A DNA stretch of 64,000 nucleotides from Chloranthus sessilifolius (GCA_021018995.1 CM037591.1:69653901-69717900), one strand, 5' to 3'. Positions 33,454 to 47,194 are shown, numbered from the stretch's first letter. Notes: generated by a model from the letters alone, not told the origin. Numbers and translations: made by a program.

Positions 33454-35128
33454 TGCAACTGTGAGATTTTTTACGATCCCGTCATAACGATGCGCTCTCT
33501 TGAAAAATATAGAGTCACCACCAGGAGCTTTTGGTGTCCCGGGAAACATAAATCAATTTTATAAGCATCGAAGTGTCACAAATATGACTCTGATTCTGGT
33601 CTACGCCAAAGGCTCTTGGGTAGGGGCTTCGGTTATTGATCAGGAAGGTGTTAGGCACCCGACCAACCCACTCGTAAGCAGTCTCCACTATTGCTATTTT
33701 GATATGTATAATATATATATATATATAATTATATATATATAAAAGAAAAAAAAATGAGCGGCACTTCCCTATGCCCAAAGGCACACCGATCATATTGAGC
33801 CCTTCTCGCTTGCCAAAATTTGGGCAGCGTAACGGCTCAATTCTAGAATAGAGGAAAAATAAAGAAGGTAGAGGAATAGAGGGTAGAGTCGGAGCTCTCG
33901 GGCCCTTGTAGCACCGATGTGGATCCTTGCGCAAGAGCGTCTTTGATGAGCTTCTGAAAGCAAACGGGTAGCGGGGTGGGTTCTAATCTCTAAGGCTATA
34001 GAGCTAAGATATAGGATAAGAAGTCTAGGGGCTAGATCTAGCTAAATCTCAAGGATTTATGATAGAAAATAGGGTGTCAAGGATGAACTAGGGTGCTGGA
34101 ATTATATGGGTTTAGTGGGGGCCAATGGGAGGGGAGCTCACTAAAATTTTCTCTCTTTGAAAATTTTCCAACCCTTAAGCAAGAGGGGTGACTCTCTATT
34201 TATAGAGAAAGGGAGGATTAGTGAGGGGTTAAAGTCCTAATTGGGTTAGCAATTAGGTAATAAGCAATCTAAGATTTTTGTGGTTTTCTAGAGTTTGAAG
34301 AAGAGGGATTTGAGTTTAATGGTAGATGATAGGGTAGTGACTTGAATGGCAAAAGGGTGATAACTTAAGCTAATAGGGTCACTAGGGTTCTAAAGAAACA
34401 CACCCCAAACTTTGGGATGGTCCACAATTCAAACCCCCAATGCCAATTTTGGCCATTTTTAAAAGGAATATCAGGCCCAAACTGTTGGAAGTTGAAGACC
34501 CGTAGGGGCCCAGCCCGATTTTGCAATTTCCTGCACAAATCTGTGATTTTCATTTCGCCATAACTTTAGATGTATAACTCTGATTGAGGTGATTTTTAGC
34601 TTGTTGGAAAACTGGGAAAGTCCTCTTTCCAACGGTATATAACCAAGCTTCAAAAAGGGTTTGCATAAATTTTGGCACTGCTCTCTTTAACCATTGCTCA
34701 GGAGGGTTTAAAATTGGCTCTATGGGTCCGGTTTTATAATTTCCTACATAAATCTGTGATCTTCATTTTACCATAACTTTTTATGTACTGCTCAAAATTA
34801 GATAATTCTTATCTCAGTGGAAAAATGGGAAGCTCTAATTTCCAATGGTATATGTCTTAGGTTGGGAAACTATTTAAAAAAAATTTGGTACTCCTCTTTC
34901 TAACCGTTGTTCAGGGAGGTTCAAATCTGGCCCGAGAAGGATTCTAATAGGTCTAGGAAGGCTATGGTTGATTCCTAAGGATTTGAAATAATTCCTAAGG
35001 GTTTGAAATGATTCCTAAGAGTTTTAAGATGATTCCTAAGGGTTTGGGAATTACTTTTGAAAGCTCAAGAGTACGCTTTTCTCGAAGTATGTGTCAATCG
35101 GGCCTTAGGCTAAATTTGGGTGTCTACA
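33454..35128 (-). mobile_element. Tat-family LTR, copy T2 (3' LTR)
   Basis: Plus-strand ends TGCAACTGTG (33454) and GGTGTCTACA (35128), with GATGCCCCTCTTT adjacent on the right. The minus strand has a clean TATA box CTATAAATAGAG near 34195-34206. A (TA)n block at 33708-33742 has expanded here and not in the other copies. The palindromes found in T1 and E3 are not recognisable. The ATAACTTT module is present twice (34555 and 34768). Confidence 0.8.
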
Positions 35129-37970
35129 GATGCCCCTCTTTAGTATCCGATCACTAATGATCGAATGTTAAAGACAAGAGACATTCGAAGAGGCCCAAGG
35201 CATTACTGACGAGTCTGTTATATTCAGAACGAACTTCAAATATCAGATGAGTATCATGGTAAGAAAATGAAAGCCCTATATGTAGGGAAAAATGGTAATT
35301 TCTCAAGGTAATCGGTCTCCAAGCGCTTAGCGACATTACTGGACATAACCGAGGTGAAATGAGTTGTGAAAGCCCAATAGCTAAGAAAAATGGTCGCTTC
35401 TCGAGATGATTTGAAGGAATTTGATGTTTAAGATTCATTCTGAATACAATAGTTTCGTAAGTAAGGAGGGTGATCGACCCGCATCGAAGATAGGCGCAAA
35501 GCAAGTACGCAAGGTTCAATAGTTTGTGTCCAACCATATGAGGCATTGACCGCCTCATCTGACTGGTCATGGGTGCCCCTGCTTGAAGCAGGGTTCAAGG
35601 TCTTTGGGTGAACCCATTGATCCTGAAGTTTATTTAGCACGACTACCCGAGCGGAGCAAATATGAAATGAGTTGTGAAAGCCCAATAGCTAAGAAAAATG
35701 GTCGCTTCTCGAGATGATTTGAAGGAATTTGATGTTTAAGATTCATTCTGAATACAACAGTTTTGTAAGTAAGGAGCGTGATCGACCCGCATCGAAGATA
35801 GGCGCAAAGCAAGTACGCAAGGTTCAATAGTTTGTATCCAATCATATGAGGCATTGACCGCCTCATCTGACTGGTCATGGGTGCCCCTGCTTGAAGCAGG
35901 GTTCAAGGTCTTTGGGTGAACCCATTTATCCTAAAGTTTATTTAGCACGACTACCCGAGCGGAGCAAATAGATGTCGCAACGCTTTTTGGGAGTACGTGT
36001 TATTTTTTAAAAATGGGCCCCGAATCAACATGACCTAGAGCATCCAACCTCAAATAACACTGAACAAATCCATCCAAAATTGAGTGTCTACCGAAGGAGA
36101 CATCCAATCCTTGTCTCTGCCGACAATGATCTTACAAATCATTTAACTATGCACAAACATGCACCCATTAGGGATGATAAGCAACAAAGGTGATGGATGT
36201 CTTGACCCAGATCCCGTCTGAATATAATTTACGAGAACAAATGACCATCCTACGAATAACCAGATGCATGGTGTACACTTTACAGGGATACCATGCCAAT
36301 ATAGTTTTTTAAGTCTATGGAAATAAGGGAAATGAGCCCTTCTGCATGCATGTTTACACATAGTTTGATTGACATGTAGTTTTATTTTCAATAGGTTGGT
36401 TTCAACCAACATTGACCTTTTTCATAACGGAGTTACCCGAACCTCAAACCCCATAGGGCGCACGCCCAAATAGCATAGACTAAGAGTCCACACCTCTAAA
36501 ATAGCTCATGATGAATCTCAAGTTAGAAACCCACGTTCCTATGAATCCATAAACAGAGCGCTCATCGCAAGATTTAACAATGGATTCGGCCTGATCAAAA
36601 CACTGACCGTTTGACTAGGATTGATACCGTTGCTCCTACTTCAAAGTAGGATCCAAAAATCCAAGGCAAATTTTAGACTTAGGACATTGATATAGCACAG
36701 CTGCGTTGCCGATAAAATATTTGACATTTTACGGCATTGGAACACGCATATGCATAGGTGTGCGTGGCATGAAGACACAAGTTTCTTCTTCTTTCTTCTT
36801 TTTTTTTCAAATGATTACTTTTTCCATTTTTTTTTTCACAACAAGAACTATCCGGACCTCGAACCCAAGGAGCACACATCCAGACAGCGCATACCAAGAG
36901 CTTGTGCCCCCGAAATAGTTTGCGATGAAATCGAAGCCAACGTACTCAAGTCCCATGTGATATCAAAAGGATCGAGTCAGAATCGGGTGTCCACAGAAGG
37001 AGACACTTAATCTTGGCCTCTGCCATCAATGAAGTTACAAACGAATAACTATGCATAAACATGCACCCATTAGAGGCAATAAATAACAAGGAGATAAAAG
37101 TCCCAACCCAGATTCCGTCTAGGTACTATTTACAGGAACAAACGACCATCCAACGGATACCCAGACGCATGGCATACACTTCATAGGGATACCGTACAGG
37201 TTTTAAGCATACGCCCTAAAATGGGCCCTTCTGCATGTATATTTGCACATAGTTGTCTGACATAGTTTCATATCTTACAGGTTGGAATTAATCCAACAAT
37301 GGATCTTTTCGAAGACGGAGTTATCCGAACCTCAAACCCCGTAGGGTGCTCGCCCGGACAGTGTAGAACAAGAGTCTACACCTCTAAAAATATCACGTGA
37401 CAAACTTGAAGTTCAAGGCACTCAAGTTCACCTGAAACAAAAAATGGAGCGATCAGCACAAAGATTTAGTGGTGGAATCAATCCGATCGAAACATTGACT
37501 GTTTGATTGAGATTGACACCATTGCTCCTACTTTGAAGTAGGATCCATAGATCCAAGGCGAACCTTTGACTTGGAATATTAATTAGCACAACTATGTTGC
37601 TAATAAAATATTGACATTTTATCGCATACTGTGTTGCTGATAAAATATTGACATTTTATCACATTGAAATTCGCATGAGCGTAGCAAAAAGTACCATAAA
37701 AACTCATCTATCTTTTTTATTCTTAAAATGATTGCTTTTTCTCATTTTTTTTTCATAGATCGATCATCTGTGGAGAGATGCTTTATTTGATCTATCTATC
37801 ACCGAGAGGTTGCCTGCCTCGAGGTTCTGGGCCATTTGATGTTCCTGCACATTTCTCAAGAAAACATCAGTCCTATTTTTATTTATATGGGTAATATATA
37901 TGCATCCTAAGTAACAGAATGAGCAACAAACATTCACCTACACTTTTTTATTTTTCAAAATTTATATTTT
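35129..37970 (-). mobile_element. T2 3' internal region, interrupted by E3
   Basis: Homologous to the E3 segment 39578-41110: polypurine tract, CCCCTGCTTGAAGCAGGG hairpin (about 35575), CACCCATTAGGG, GTGATGTTCCTGCA-like and other shared blocks. A 308-bp unit is tandemly duplicated (35355-35662 and 35663-35970). No coding sequence is seen. Similarity to the E3 internal region runs up to the E3 LTR at 37971 and should continue beyond the window. Confidence 0.75.
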
Positions 37971-39577
37971 TGTGCAACCGTGGGATTTGTGACAATCCTG
38001 ACGTGGCGATGCACTCGCTAACAAAAATATAGAGTCGCCACCATGAGCTTTTGGTGTCTCGAGAAACCTAGTTCATTTTACGAGCACCGAAGTGCTAAAA
38101 ATATGACTCTGAATCTAGTCTACACCAAAGTTTCTTCGATAGGGGCTTCGGTTATCGATTGGTAAGGTGTTAGGCACACAATCAACCCGCAAAATGCGAT
38201 CTCTACTTAAGTCCAAAACAAGAAATAATAAAAAAGAAAGAAAAAGGCCTCCTTATGCCCAAATGGGTCTTAGAATCCTATTTGTGCCCCTCTGTTTCTA
38301 CCAAAAATTTGACGGCGTAATGGCACAAATGGGAGGATTGAGGAGAAACCAAGAAGGTAGAGGAAGAGAGGAGAGAGCCGGAGCTCTCTGGCCCTTGTTG
38401 CACCATTGGGGAGCCTTGCGTCGGCTTGCTTCAATGAGCTTTTGAAGGCTTGTATGGTATGGAATGGGGTTCTAACTCCTAAGGCTTGAAGCTAAGAGGT
38501 AGAGAGGGAAGGCTAAGGGATTACACACACCTAACCTAAAGGCTTTTAGTGAAATGCTAAGGTCTAAGGGAGCTTTTTGAAATTTGGAATTTGTATGGGA
38601 AGTGTGCACCAAAGGGAGAAAGATCTTCTCACTTTAAGCTCTTTCTCTCTTAGGCCAAAATTCTCAACCCTTAAACCAAAGGGAAGGGGGCTCTATTTAT
38701 AGGAAAAGGGTGGACTAGGAGAGTGTTTAGATGCTAATCAAGATTAGAAATTAGGTAATCTAGCATTTAAAGTTTCCTAGGGTTTCAAGGGTTTAGAGAA
38801 GTGTGAAGATGGGCTTTAATGGTGGATGATGGGTTAATGGATTAGATCACTTATGGGTTGCAAATAGGTGTTAAAAAGGTGCCACAAAGTTATCAAAATA
38901 CACCCCAAGGACTGAGGAGGTCAACAAGTCAAACCCTAGCTTCAAAATTCGAGGTAAAAATCATAGGTCATTGTTCATATGCCTAGCCCAACTATTAGTT
39001 GCGTCAAGCAAATATACAGTAAAATAGTTCTGTACAGTAGCCTAGAAGTTGGCTTCGCGAGGGGTGGGGGGATCCATTTATACCTGGCACAACTATTAGT
39101 TGTGCCAGGCCATTTCTGGGGTAAAAAGGTTTGGCAGAACTATTAGTTGCGCCAAGCAAATTTTGGGGGAAAATGGCTTGGCGCAACTATTAGTTGCGTC
39201 AGGCAAAAATTCCTCCAAAATGACTCGATTTTCAAATGGTAATAACGTTTGATATGTAACTCTGATTGAGGTAATTTTTAGCTTGTTAGAAATCTGGAGA
39301 AGTCCTCTTTCTAATGGTGTATAACTCAGCTCTTGAAGAGGCCTGTATAAGTTTTGGCACTCCTCTTTCCAACCACTACTCGGGAGGGTTTGACACTGGT
39401 CTAGGAAAGGGTTCTAATGGGTTTGGGAAGGATAGGGTTGATTCCTAAGAGTTAGAGAATGTTCCTAAGGGTTTGGAAAGATTTCTAAGGGTTTCATACA
39501 TGCCATCAAAAGCTCGAAAGTGCACCTCTCTCGAAATGTGTTTCGATTGGGCCTTGGGCCAAATTTGGGTGTCTACA
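37971..39577 (-). mobile_element. E3 3' LTR
   Basis: Plus-strand ends TGTGCAACCG and GGTGTCTACA, about 1.6 kb. The minus-strand TATA box CCTATAAATAGAG is near 38692-38704. It contains AGAGTCGCCACC (about 38033), four CAAC-type palindromes (38982-39203) and the ATAAC module (about 39240). A 92-codon open frame at 38167 recurs at 53030 only because the LTR is repeated. Confidence 0.85.
38982..39203 (-). promoter_or_regulatory. CAAC-type palindromes in E3 3' LTR
   Basis: Palindromes start at 38982, 39083, 39131 and 39178; the last three are 47-48 bp apart. Outer arms TTGGCG/CGCCAA-like, inner arms CAAC/GTTG, centre TATTA. The same positions in T1 have inner arms TGTG/CACA. Confidence 0.85.
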
Positions 39578-39592
39578 GATGCCCCTCTTTGG
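39578..39592 (-). other. E3 polypurine tract
   Basis: The minus strand reads CCAAAGAGGGGCATC directly before the LTR start TGTAGACACCC. It is identical in T1 and one base different in T2. Confidence 0.8.
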
Positions 39593-42395
39593 TTCAGATC
39601 ACTAATGATCGAATGCCAAAGAAAAGAGACATCCGAAGAGGCCCAAGGCATTACTGATGGGTCTGCTACATTCAGAATAAACTTTAAACATCAGATGAGT
39701 AACATGGTGAGGAAACGAAATCCCTGGATGCCAGGCTAAACATTCGTTTCTCAAGATAATCGGTCTCCAAGCGCTTAGCGACATTACTAGGCATAATCGA
39801 GGTGGAACGAGTTGCGAAAGCCCTATATGCCAGGCCAAGCATTCACTTCTCGAGATGATTTGAAGGTATTTAATATTTAAGATTCTTTCTTAATACAACA
39901 GCTTCGTAAGTAAGAGGGGTGATGGACCCACATTCAAAGATAGGCGTTAAGCAAAAATACGCAAGGCTCCATAGTTTGCATCCAATCCTATAAGGCATTT
40001 GATTACCCCATTTGACTGGTCGCGGGTGCCCCTGCATGAAGCAGGGTTTGAAATCTCTGGGTGTACCCAACGATCTTGAAGTTTATTTAGCATGACTTTC
40101 CGAGCGAAGTGAATAGAAGTCATAACGCTTTTTGGGAGGACGTGCCATTTTCGAAAATGTGCCCCGGATCAACATGACCTAGAGCATCCAGCTTCAAGTA
40201 CTACTAAATAGATCAAACCAATCATTGGGTGTCTCCCAAAAAGGGACATCCAATCTTGGCTTCCACCAACAATGATCATAAACATCAATTAACTATGCAT
40301 AAACATGCACCCATCAGGGGCGATAAGCAACAACAAAGGAGATGGAAGCCCCGACCCGGACCTGCCCGAATACAATTTACGAGAACAAATGACCATCATA
40401 TAGATACCCAGACGCATGGCGTACACTTTATAGGGATACCGCTGCCCATACAGGTTTTAAGCCTACAAAAAAATAAAAGGGAAATGAACCCTTCTGAATG
40501 CATGGTTGCACATAGTTTGATTGATATGTAATCTCATTCTCAACAATTTGTCTCAACCAGCGATTGACCTTTTCCAGTGGAGAATCTGAAGCTTAAGACA
40601 CTTCAGTTCATATGAATCTAAAATAGAGCGCTCATCGTTAAGATTTAGCAGTGGAGTCGACTCGATCGAAACATTAACTATTTGACTAGGACTGACACCG
40701 TTGCTCCTTCCTTGAAGTAGGATCTAGAATCCAAGGCGTGCCTCAGACTTAGGACATTACTATAGAACGGTGGTGTTGCTGATAAAATATCAACATTTTA
40801 CCGCATCAGAACACGCATGTGCATAGCTCTGTGGGGAAGCACAAATTTATTATTTCTTTTTTAAAATGATTTTCTCTCTTTTATTTGAATAGACCTAACG
40901 TCAGTGGTGAGATGCTTCATCTGATTTGTCCATCACTGAGAAGTTGCCCGCTTCAAGGCTTTGTACCGTGTGATGTTCCTGCATATTCTCAAGGAAAGGT
41001 CAGTTCCTTTTTTGTTTATACATATAAAGAAAATGCATCCTAAACAACAGAAGGAAAAGTAGATTTCTACCTACATTTTTTTATTTTCAAGATATTTTTT
41101 TAGATTTTTGTTTTCGGAGATTTTTTGTTATTTTTCTTCATTTTTGAGATTGAAATATGATGCTAGAAATATGAGTAGAAATATATGCACATTTTTTGGT
41201 ATTTAGATTTTTCTTGATTTTTTGTTTTTGGCTCTCTCTCTTTTTTTTTTTGATGCCTTGACAGTGAGACAGAGTAACGGGTCCCATTTTTAGCGTAGTC
41301 GAACTCTTTCATGCAGTCGAACCTGAGTGAGTTTCTGAATTTTACCAAGGCCGAAACATTGATCCCTTTGGATTGAGTTAAACCTTTCTCCTTGCCTTGG
41401 GTCATACGTTTGACGATGCGGTTTCACAAAGAAAATTCTGGTCGGGACCCGATTCAAACTAGAATGAGCAGCCTAGTCGGACAAGAGGGTACAAGAAGAG
41501 TAATAAAAGGGTTCCTCAAACATCAATCTTCTCAATCAGTCCAAACCTTTCTTTTTCAATTTTTTCTCTTTTCTTTTATTTTTTTATTTATCTCTTTTTT
41601 TTACCCGTGGCGCCCTGTCGATTTTGCACCACGTCCATGGGTTTAGCTCTGTTATCCCAAGCGCCCTTTCAGGTTTTCACCTGCTCCGCACAAGCTCGTT
41701 GTTTTTACTCCTAATGCCCTTTAGGGTTTTTACCACATTCATCTTGCTTTGAGCTTATATTTTTATTTTATTATTTTTTATTCTTTTTATTTCTTTCATC
41801 ATTATTTTTTCAACAACCACGACATAGACGTCGATTCCGTCATAGCCGGCTGGACGGGGTTTTGGTGTCATCTCACAACTCGGCTTGTGTTGACTTAACA
41901 GATATTATGACTACTTGTGAACCTAAAAGAGGGCTTTCTTCAGGGTGTAGCTTGGCCATGGGTTAGGTTAGGATTTGAAGGTATGTTGGGCTAAAAGGGT
42001 TTCCTTGATATGGCTCAGCGTTCTCAACATACTTTCTTCCTTGGGGGTTTTACTATACATGCCCCGTGATTCTTCTACATTGTTTATTTTCTTTTTGCTC
42101 TATTTCAGACAATCTCTTTTTGAGGTTTTACTTTTATGATTTTTTTGGATTTTGATGGTAACTTTACTTCCTCCTTTTTGTATATGTACACACAGACAAT
42201 TTTTTGGGGGAGGGTTCTTTTTTTTTAAAGAAAGGCCCAGGCTCAAATGGGGTAGCAAGGGATATCATCATTTTTAGGGATGCTTCCTAGCTACTGTGTT
42301 TGGAATGATGGCCTCTTTTGGGTGGTTCTTAAGCAGTCACGTATCCGTTTCACCAATACTCACCTTGTCATGATAGACTAAGAGTAGAACCGTCA
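39593..42395 (-). other. E3 3' untranslated region
   Basis: About 2.8 kb between the integrase end and polypurine tract. It holds repeat-rich noncoding sequence shared with T2 up to about 41110, then T-rich DNA. No additional ORF is recognised, in contrast to T1, where this position is occupied by PMD and DUF7745-like genes. Confidence 0.55.
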
Positions 42396-45300
42396 GACAT
42401 ATCCAGCATTGATGGGCTCAGAAAGATAATCTTCATCCATGGGGACAAGGCAGATGGCGTATCCCAGTAGCACTTCTCGAACGACGTAAGGTCCTTCCCA
42501 GTTTGGCTTGAACTTGCCTCTTTGATCGACATGGAAGGATGGGAAGATCTTCTTCAACACAGTGTCTCTTACCTTTAGATATTGACCACGGACACGTTGA
42601 TTGTAAGCACGCGTGATTCGTCACTAGTAAACTTGAGTGTGACATAAGGCTAGGAGTCTCTTCTCGTCTAGTAGGTTCAATTGTTTAAAGCGGGATCTCT
42701 CTCTCTCTGCTTCAGGTAAGCCTGATTCCATAAGAATTCGGAGCAAGGGTACTTCAACCGTAAATGGTAGGACAGCTTCAATTCCATACACAAGAGAGAA
42801 TGGTGTTGCCCCTATAGTGGTACAGATTGACGTTCTATAAGCCCACAAAGCAAATGGCAGCATTTCGCTCCAATCTCGGTAAGTGACAACCATTTTCTGA
42901 AGGATGTGGATGATCGTCTTATTTGCAGCTTCCATGGCTCCATTAGTTTGAGGCCGATAGGGTGACGAGTGATGGTGCTTGATCTTCTATTACTCACAGA
43001 AGGCTCGGATGCGTTTATTCCCAAAGTTTGTGCCATTATCTATGATGATATCCTTGGGTACTCCAAATCGGCACATAATATTACTCTTGAGAAACTTCTC
43101 GACATAACTGGCCATGATGTTGGCATATGACGCCACTTCTACCCACTTGGCAAAGTATTTCATGGCGACGAGGATGAACCGATGTCCGTTTGATGCTTTC
43201 GGATGAATCATTCTGACGACGTCAAGGCCCCACGTGGCAAATGGCCAAGGAGTGGTCATGCACTGTAGATCGATGGCAGGTGCGTATATCAGACTAGAGT
43301 GTTCCTGACACTTGTAGTATTTATGAATATGTTTGTAGCAATCTGATTCCATGGTGGTCCAAAAGTATCCTTGCCGCATAATTTTTTTGGCGAGCATGTG
43401 ACCACTGACGTGGGCTCCGCATACTCCCTCGTGGATCTCCATAATATTGATCGCTTCACTTTCTGTAAGGCACCTTAGAAAAACATTATTGTAGGATCGC
43501 TTGTAAAGGCATTCCCCGTAAATGACGTAGCCTGCTGCTAGGCGTTGAATGGTTCATCGATCTGTCTTGGACGTACCCTCAGGGAAAGTTAGTGTCTCGA
43601 GGAAATTGTTAATATCTGAGAACCAAGGTGGCTCATTATCAGGCTTTGTTGGTTCCTCAATCTAGAGGCAGATGGCTGGCTCATTCCTCAATCAATCAGC
43701 TTCATATGAGCACCATACGGGATTTCTATCATTGATGCTAAAGTGGCTAGTGCATCGGCAAAGCGATTCCTTATCCGGGGTACATATGAGAATGTCACGT
43801 CTTGGAAGCAAGCTATCAGATCCTCAAGGTGTTCATGATAGGGGATCAGTTTCTCATCTTTCGTCTTCCAGTCACCATTTGTCTGGCATATAATTAACTG
43901 CAAATCACCAAACAATCGAAGGTGAGTTACATTCAGATCGAGAGCTGCCTACAGACCAGTAGCACAAGCTTTGTATTCAGCCATGTTGTTAGTGCAAGGG
44001 AAGTTGAGATTGATAGAGACGGTTACGTGGGATCCGTTTGGTGAAATTAGGATGGCGCCAACTCCTTAGCCCTCGACATTTTCTGCCCCATCGAAGTGCA
44101 TTACCCATGATTCTTCTGCTTCTTTGGCATCGTCTTCCATCATGAAAAGGATGTCCTCATCAGGGAATTCAGTTCTCAAAGGCTCATAATCTGGCAAAGG
44201 ATTGTCGGCAAGATGATCGGTGAGTTCCTGCCCCTTAATTGACTTTTGAGTGACGTACGTGATGTCGAACTTGGATAACCAAAGCTGCCATCATGCGGTT
44301 CACCCAGTGAGAGCTGGCATTTCAAACAAGTATTTCAACGAATCCATTCAGGCCAAAAGTAGAATGGCTTGAGTTAATAAGTAATGGCGGAGCCTTTGAG
44401 TGGCCCAGACAAGAGCCAAGCATGCTTTCTTTGGATGAGAATGGCGAGTCTCATAATCAGTAAACTTCTTGCTCATATAGTAGATGGCCGGTTCTCTTCT
44501 TCTCGTCGTGGAGAGATACATCAAGAGTCATCTTCCTGGCTTGGGTGGTAGCAACACAGGTAGGATAAGGAGGTAGCTTAAAGATCAGCGTCATTCCATT
44601 CAACAGGCGAGTTCTTCCTTAGTAGCTTGAAGATCAGCGTACAAATTAGAGTTAGTTATGTAATGAACCGACTGATATATTATATTCTGCCCAAGAACCC
44701 TCTAACTTCTTTCTCAGTAGAATGGTGGCATTTCTGTGATAACTTTGACTTTGACTGGGTCGACCTCGATTCCTCTCCTACTGACGATGAACCCCAACAG
44801 TTTCGCGAACATAGCACCAAATGTGCACTTCTATGGATTTAGACATAACCTATATTTTCTCAGCGTCTCAAACAATTTCTGGAGGTTTACCAGATGGTCG
44901 CCTCGCTCCGGTGACTTGGCGATCATGTCATCGACGTACACTTCAACCTCTCGATGCATCATGTCGTGAAACAATACAGTCATAGCTCTTTGGTATGTTT
45001 CACCTGCTTTCTTCAGCCCAAATAGCATGACTCTATAGCAAAAGGTTCCCCACAGAGTGATGAACGCTATCTTCTCTCTATCTGCCTCTTCCATCTTTAT
45101 CTGATTGTATCCTGAGAATCCGCCCACAAAAGAAAGCATCCCGTGCTTAGCAGTATTATCAACCAAGATGTCTAAGTGCGACAGTGGGAAATCGTCCTTC
45201 GGGCTTGCCCTATTCAAATTGCAAAAATTGATGCACATGCAGACCTTTTCATCTTTCTTTGGCACCGGCACAATATTAGCTAGCCAATGCGGGTACTTGG

Positions 45301-47170
45301 ATATCATGAGAATCCCTGCATCATACTGCTTGATGAGCTCGTCCTTGACCTTCAACGTCCACTCGGGTCAGAGACGTCTCAGCTTCTATTTAACCGGTTT
45401 CACATCAGGTTAGAGAGGCAACTCATGCTCAACCAAATCCATGTTCAGACCAGGCATGTCCTCATATGACCAGGCAAAAATGTCTTAGTATGTCTGAAGG
45501 AAATCGATCATGTTGTTTCTTTCCTCGGGAAACAGTGACGTTTTGATTTTCGTAATTCGATGAATCTCCTCAGTCCCTAGATTAACGTCCTCAGTTTCGT
45601 CGACAATGGGGGTAGGGCCACACTCAAATTCAGCAAACCGGTGGAGGAGCTCATTAGGGAGCTCCTCCAAAGGACTATCCTCATCCAGACTCGCAACTCC
45701 TACCTCTTCTTATATTTCTACCGGAAAGGGGTCGATTTTACGTGGGATGGGTATTTCGGTTAAGGCATCCTTTTATGGAATTTTATCTGGAATTTTAAAT
45801 GACAATATTTTTGGACTTTGAATTTTTTTATGTTTTTGGAATTTTGTATATTTTCAATGTTTTTGAGATTTTTATTTTCTTCGGAGACAGACTCTTGGCA
45901 AAGCGGGTTGCTATATATACAAGGTATTGCCTGCCAAGGACTTATCTCACTTTTTATAGGTTTTTTTTGGGGAAACAGGTGCCAAATTGTAGGCCACTCC
46001 CTTCTTCCAGAGATTGGGATAAAGATGCCCCATTGCATACCTGACTTGCTGCCCCTTTAGCTTTTTGGATGTAGGAGGCTGGAGAATGTGACTCATCTGG
46101 ATCGGCCTCCATCATATAGACCATAGGTTCGTCTGAGATTTCATCCTCAAATGTCAGCAAACTCCTGTGGTGGTTTACTATCGGAGGAGTTTGTTCAGTT
46201 ATGGAATACTGCTCCTGAAATAGGGATAGGGAAGCAAGATCTATTTCAAGATTGGAAAGGGAGATGTGGGGATTGGTGGGATGGACAGGGGCTATGGGTT
46301 TGTGTGGGGTCAAATCAGTTACCCCATTTGTATCGATCTTTATGACCCCAACGCTGACAAAGGATTCCCTTATGTGCGGCCTAGGGTGAGGTTTATCTTC
46401 TATGTTGATTCCTCGAGCTCTTACAGCTGCAGTGACCCCGACTTTCTCTTTGGGCTCTCGGACCTCTTCCTCTGCGGGCTTGTAACCTAACCCGAATTGG
46501 ACTTTTTGCCCTTTGGCAACAACTGGCTCTCTTCTACCTTACAGCCTAGCCTCGAGTCCTCTTCCCTTTTGATAGCCTTATTTCTGGAGCATGGCCACCG
46601 CTACTTCCATTTCGCCGTCGGTTGTAGAAGTGATGTTTCTCGGGGGTTCTGAGCCTACTGCCGATACCTCATACTCGAAACTGTGGAAGTCGGTGTCTTC
46701 CTTAGTATGTGGCACATCCATTACTTTAGAATTTTCAATGTTGTGAGTGGCCTTGTCTTTCTCATCGTGCCCTTCACAAATGATGGTGATCACCTTCTGC
46801 CTGGATATGAATTTTAGCTTCTGATGGAGGGTAGAAGGTATCGCCCCGACCTCATGTAACCACGGGCATCCTATTAGTAAATTGAAATAAGATTTAATAT
46901 CCATCACTTGAAAAGGTATAGAGAAGGTCATGGGCCCAATTACTAATTCCAGATCGACCTCTCCCATTACTTCTCTTCTTGTATTATCAAATCCCTGAGC
47001 GCTAGACCTTGTCGGCCTTAGCATACAGGGGTCCACGCCGATCTTGGTGGCAGTCCTCAACGGGCAGGCATTTAGAGCCGACACGTTATCAATTAGAACC
47101 AAGGGAATTATCATGTTCTCAGATTCGACAGTAATGTTGTGGGATTTAGCATGACTGTTTCCCTCCTCCG
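42396..47170 (-). pseudogene. pol: E3 pol remnant (PR-RT-RH-aRH-INT)
   Basis: Protease (46578-47114): LVLIDNVSALNACPLRT, where the family normally has Gly after DN, then NLLIGCPWLHEVGAIPSTLH. RT (about 44830-45360): VPVPKKDEKVCMCINFCNLN, HGMLSFVGGFSGYNQI, MLFGLKKAGETYQRAM and catalytic VEVYVDDMIAKS near 44926. RNase H follows. A second, archaeal-type RNase H (about 43690-44110) gives SWVMHFDGA, CTNNMAEYKA and FADALATLASM; this domain marks the Tat group. Integrase (42433-43500): CGAHVSGHMLAKK, HKYYKCQEHSS, TWGLDVV, IIDNGTNFGNK and GAMEAANK (D, D, E). Frame breaks occur between blocks, for example near 42989. Confidence 0.9.
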
Positions 47171-47194
47171 GCAGATCTACGTCCTAAAATGAAA

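Noticed and set aside
35154..35878. Two similar minus-strand frames of 138 and 82 codons
   Set aside because: They arise from the 308-bp duplication in noncoding T2 sequence shared with E3.
38167..38445. 92-codon frame with a similar copy at 53030-53281
   Set aside because: Similarity comes from the repeated Tat LTR in which both lie; no sign of coding selection.
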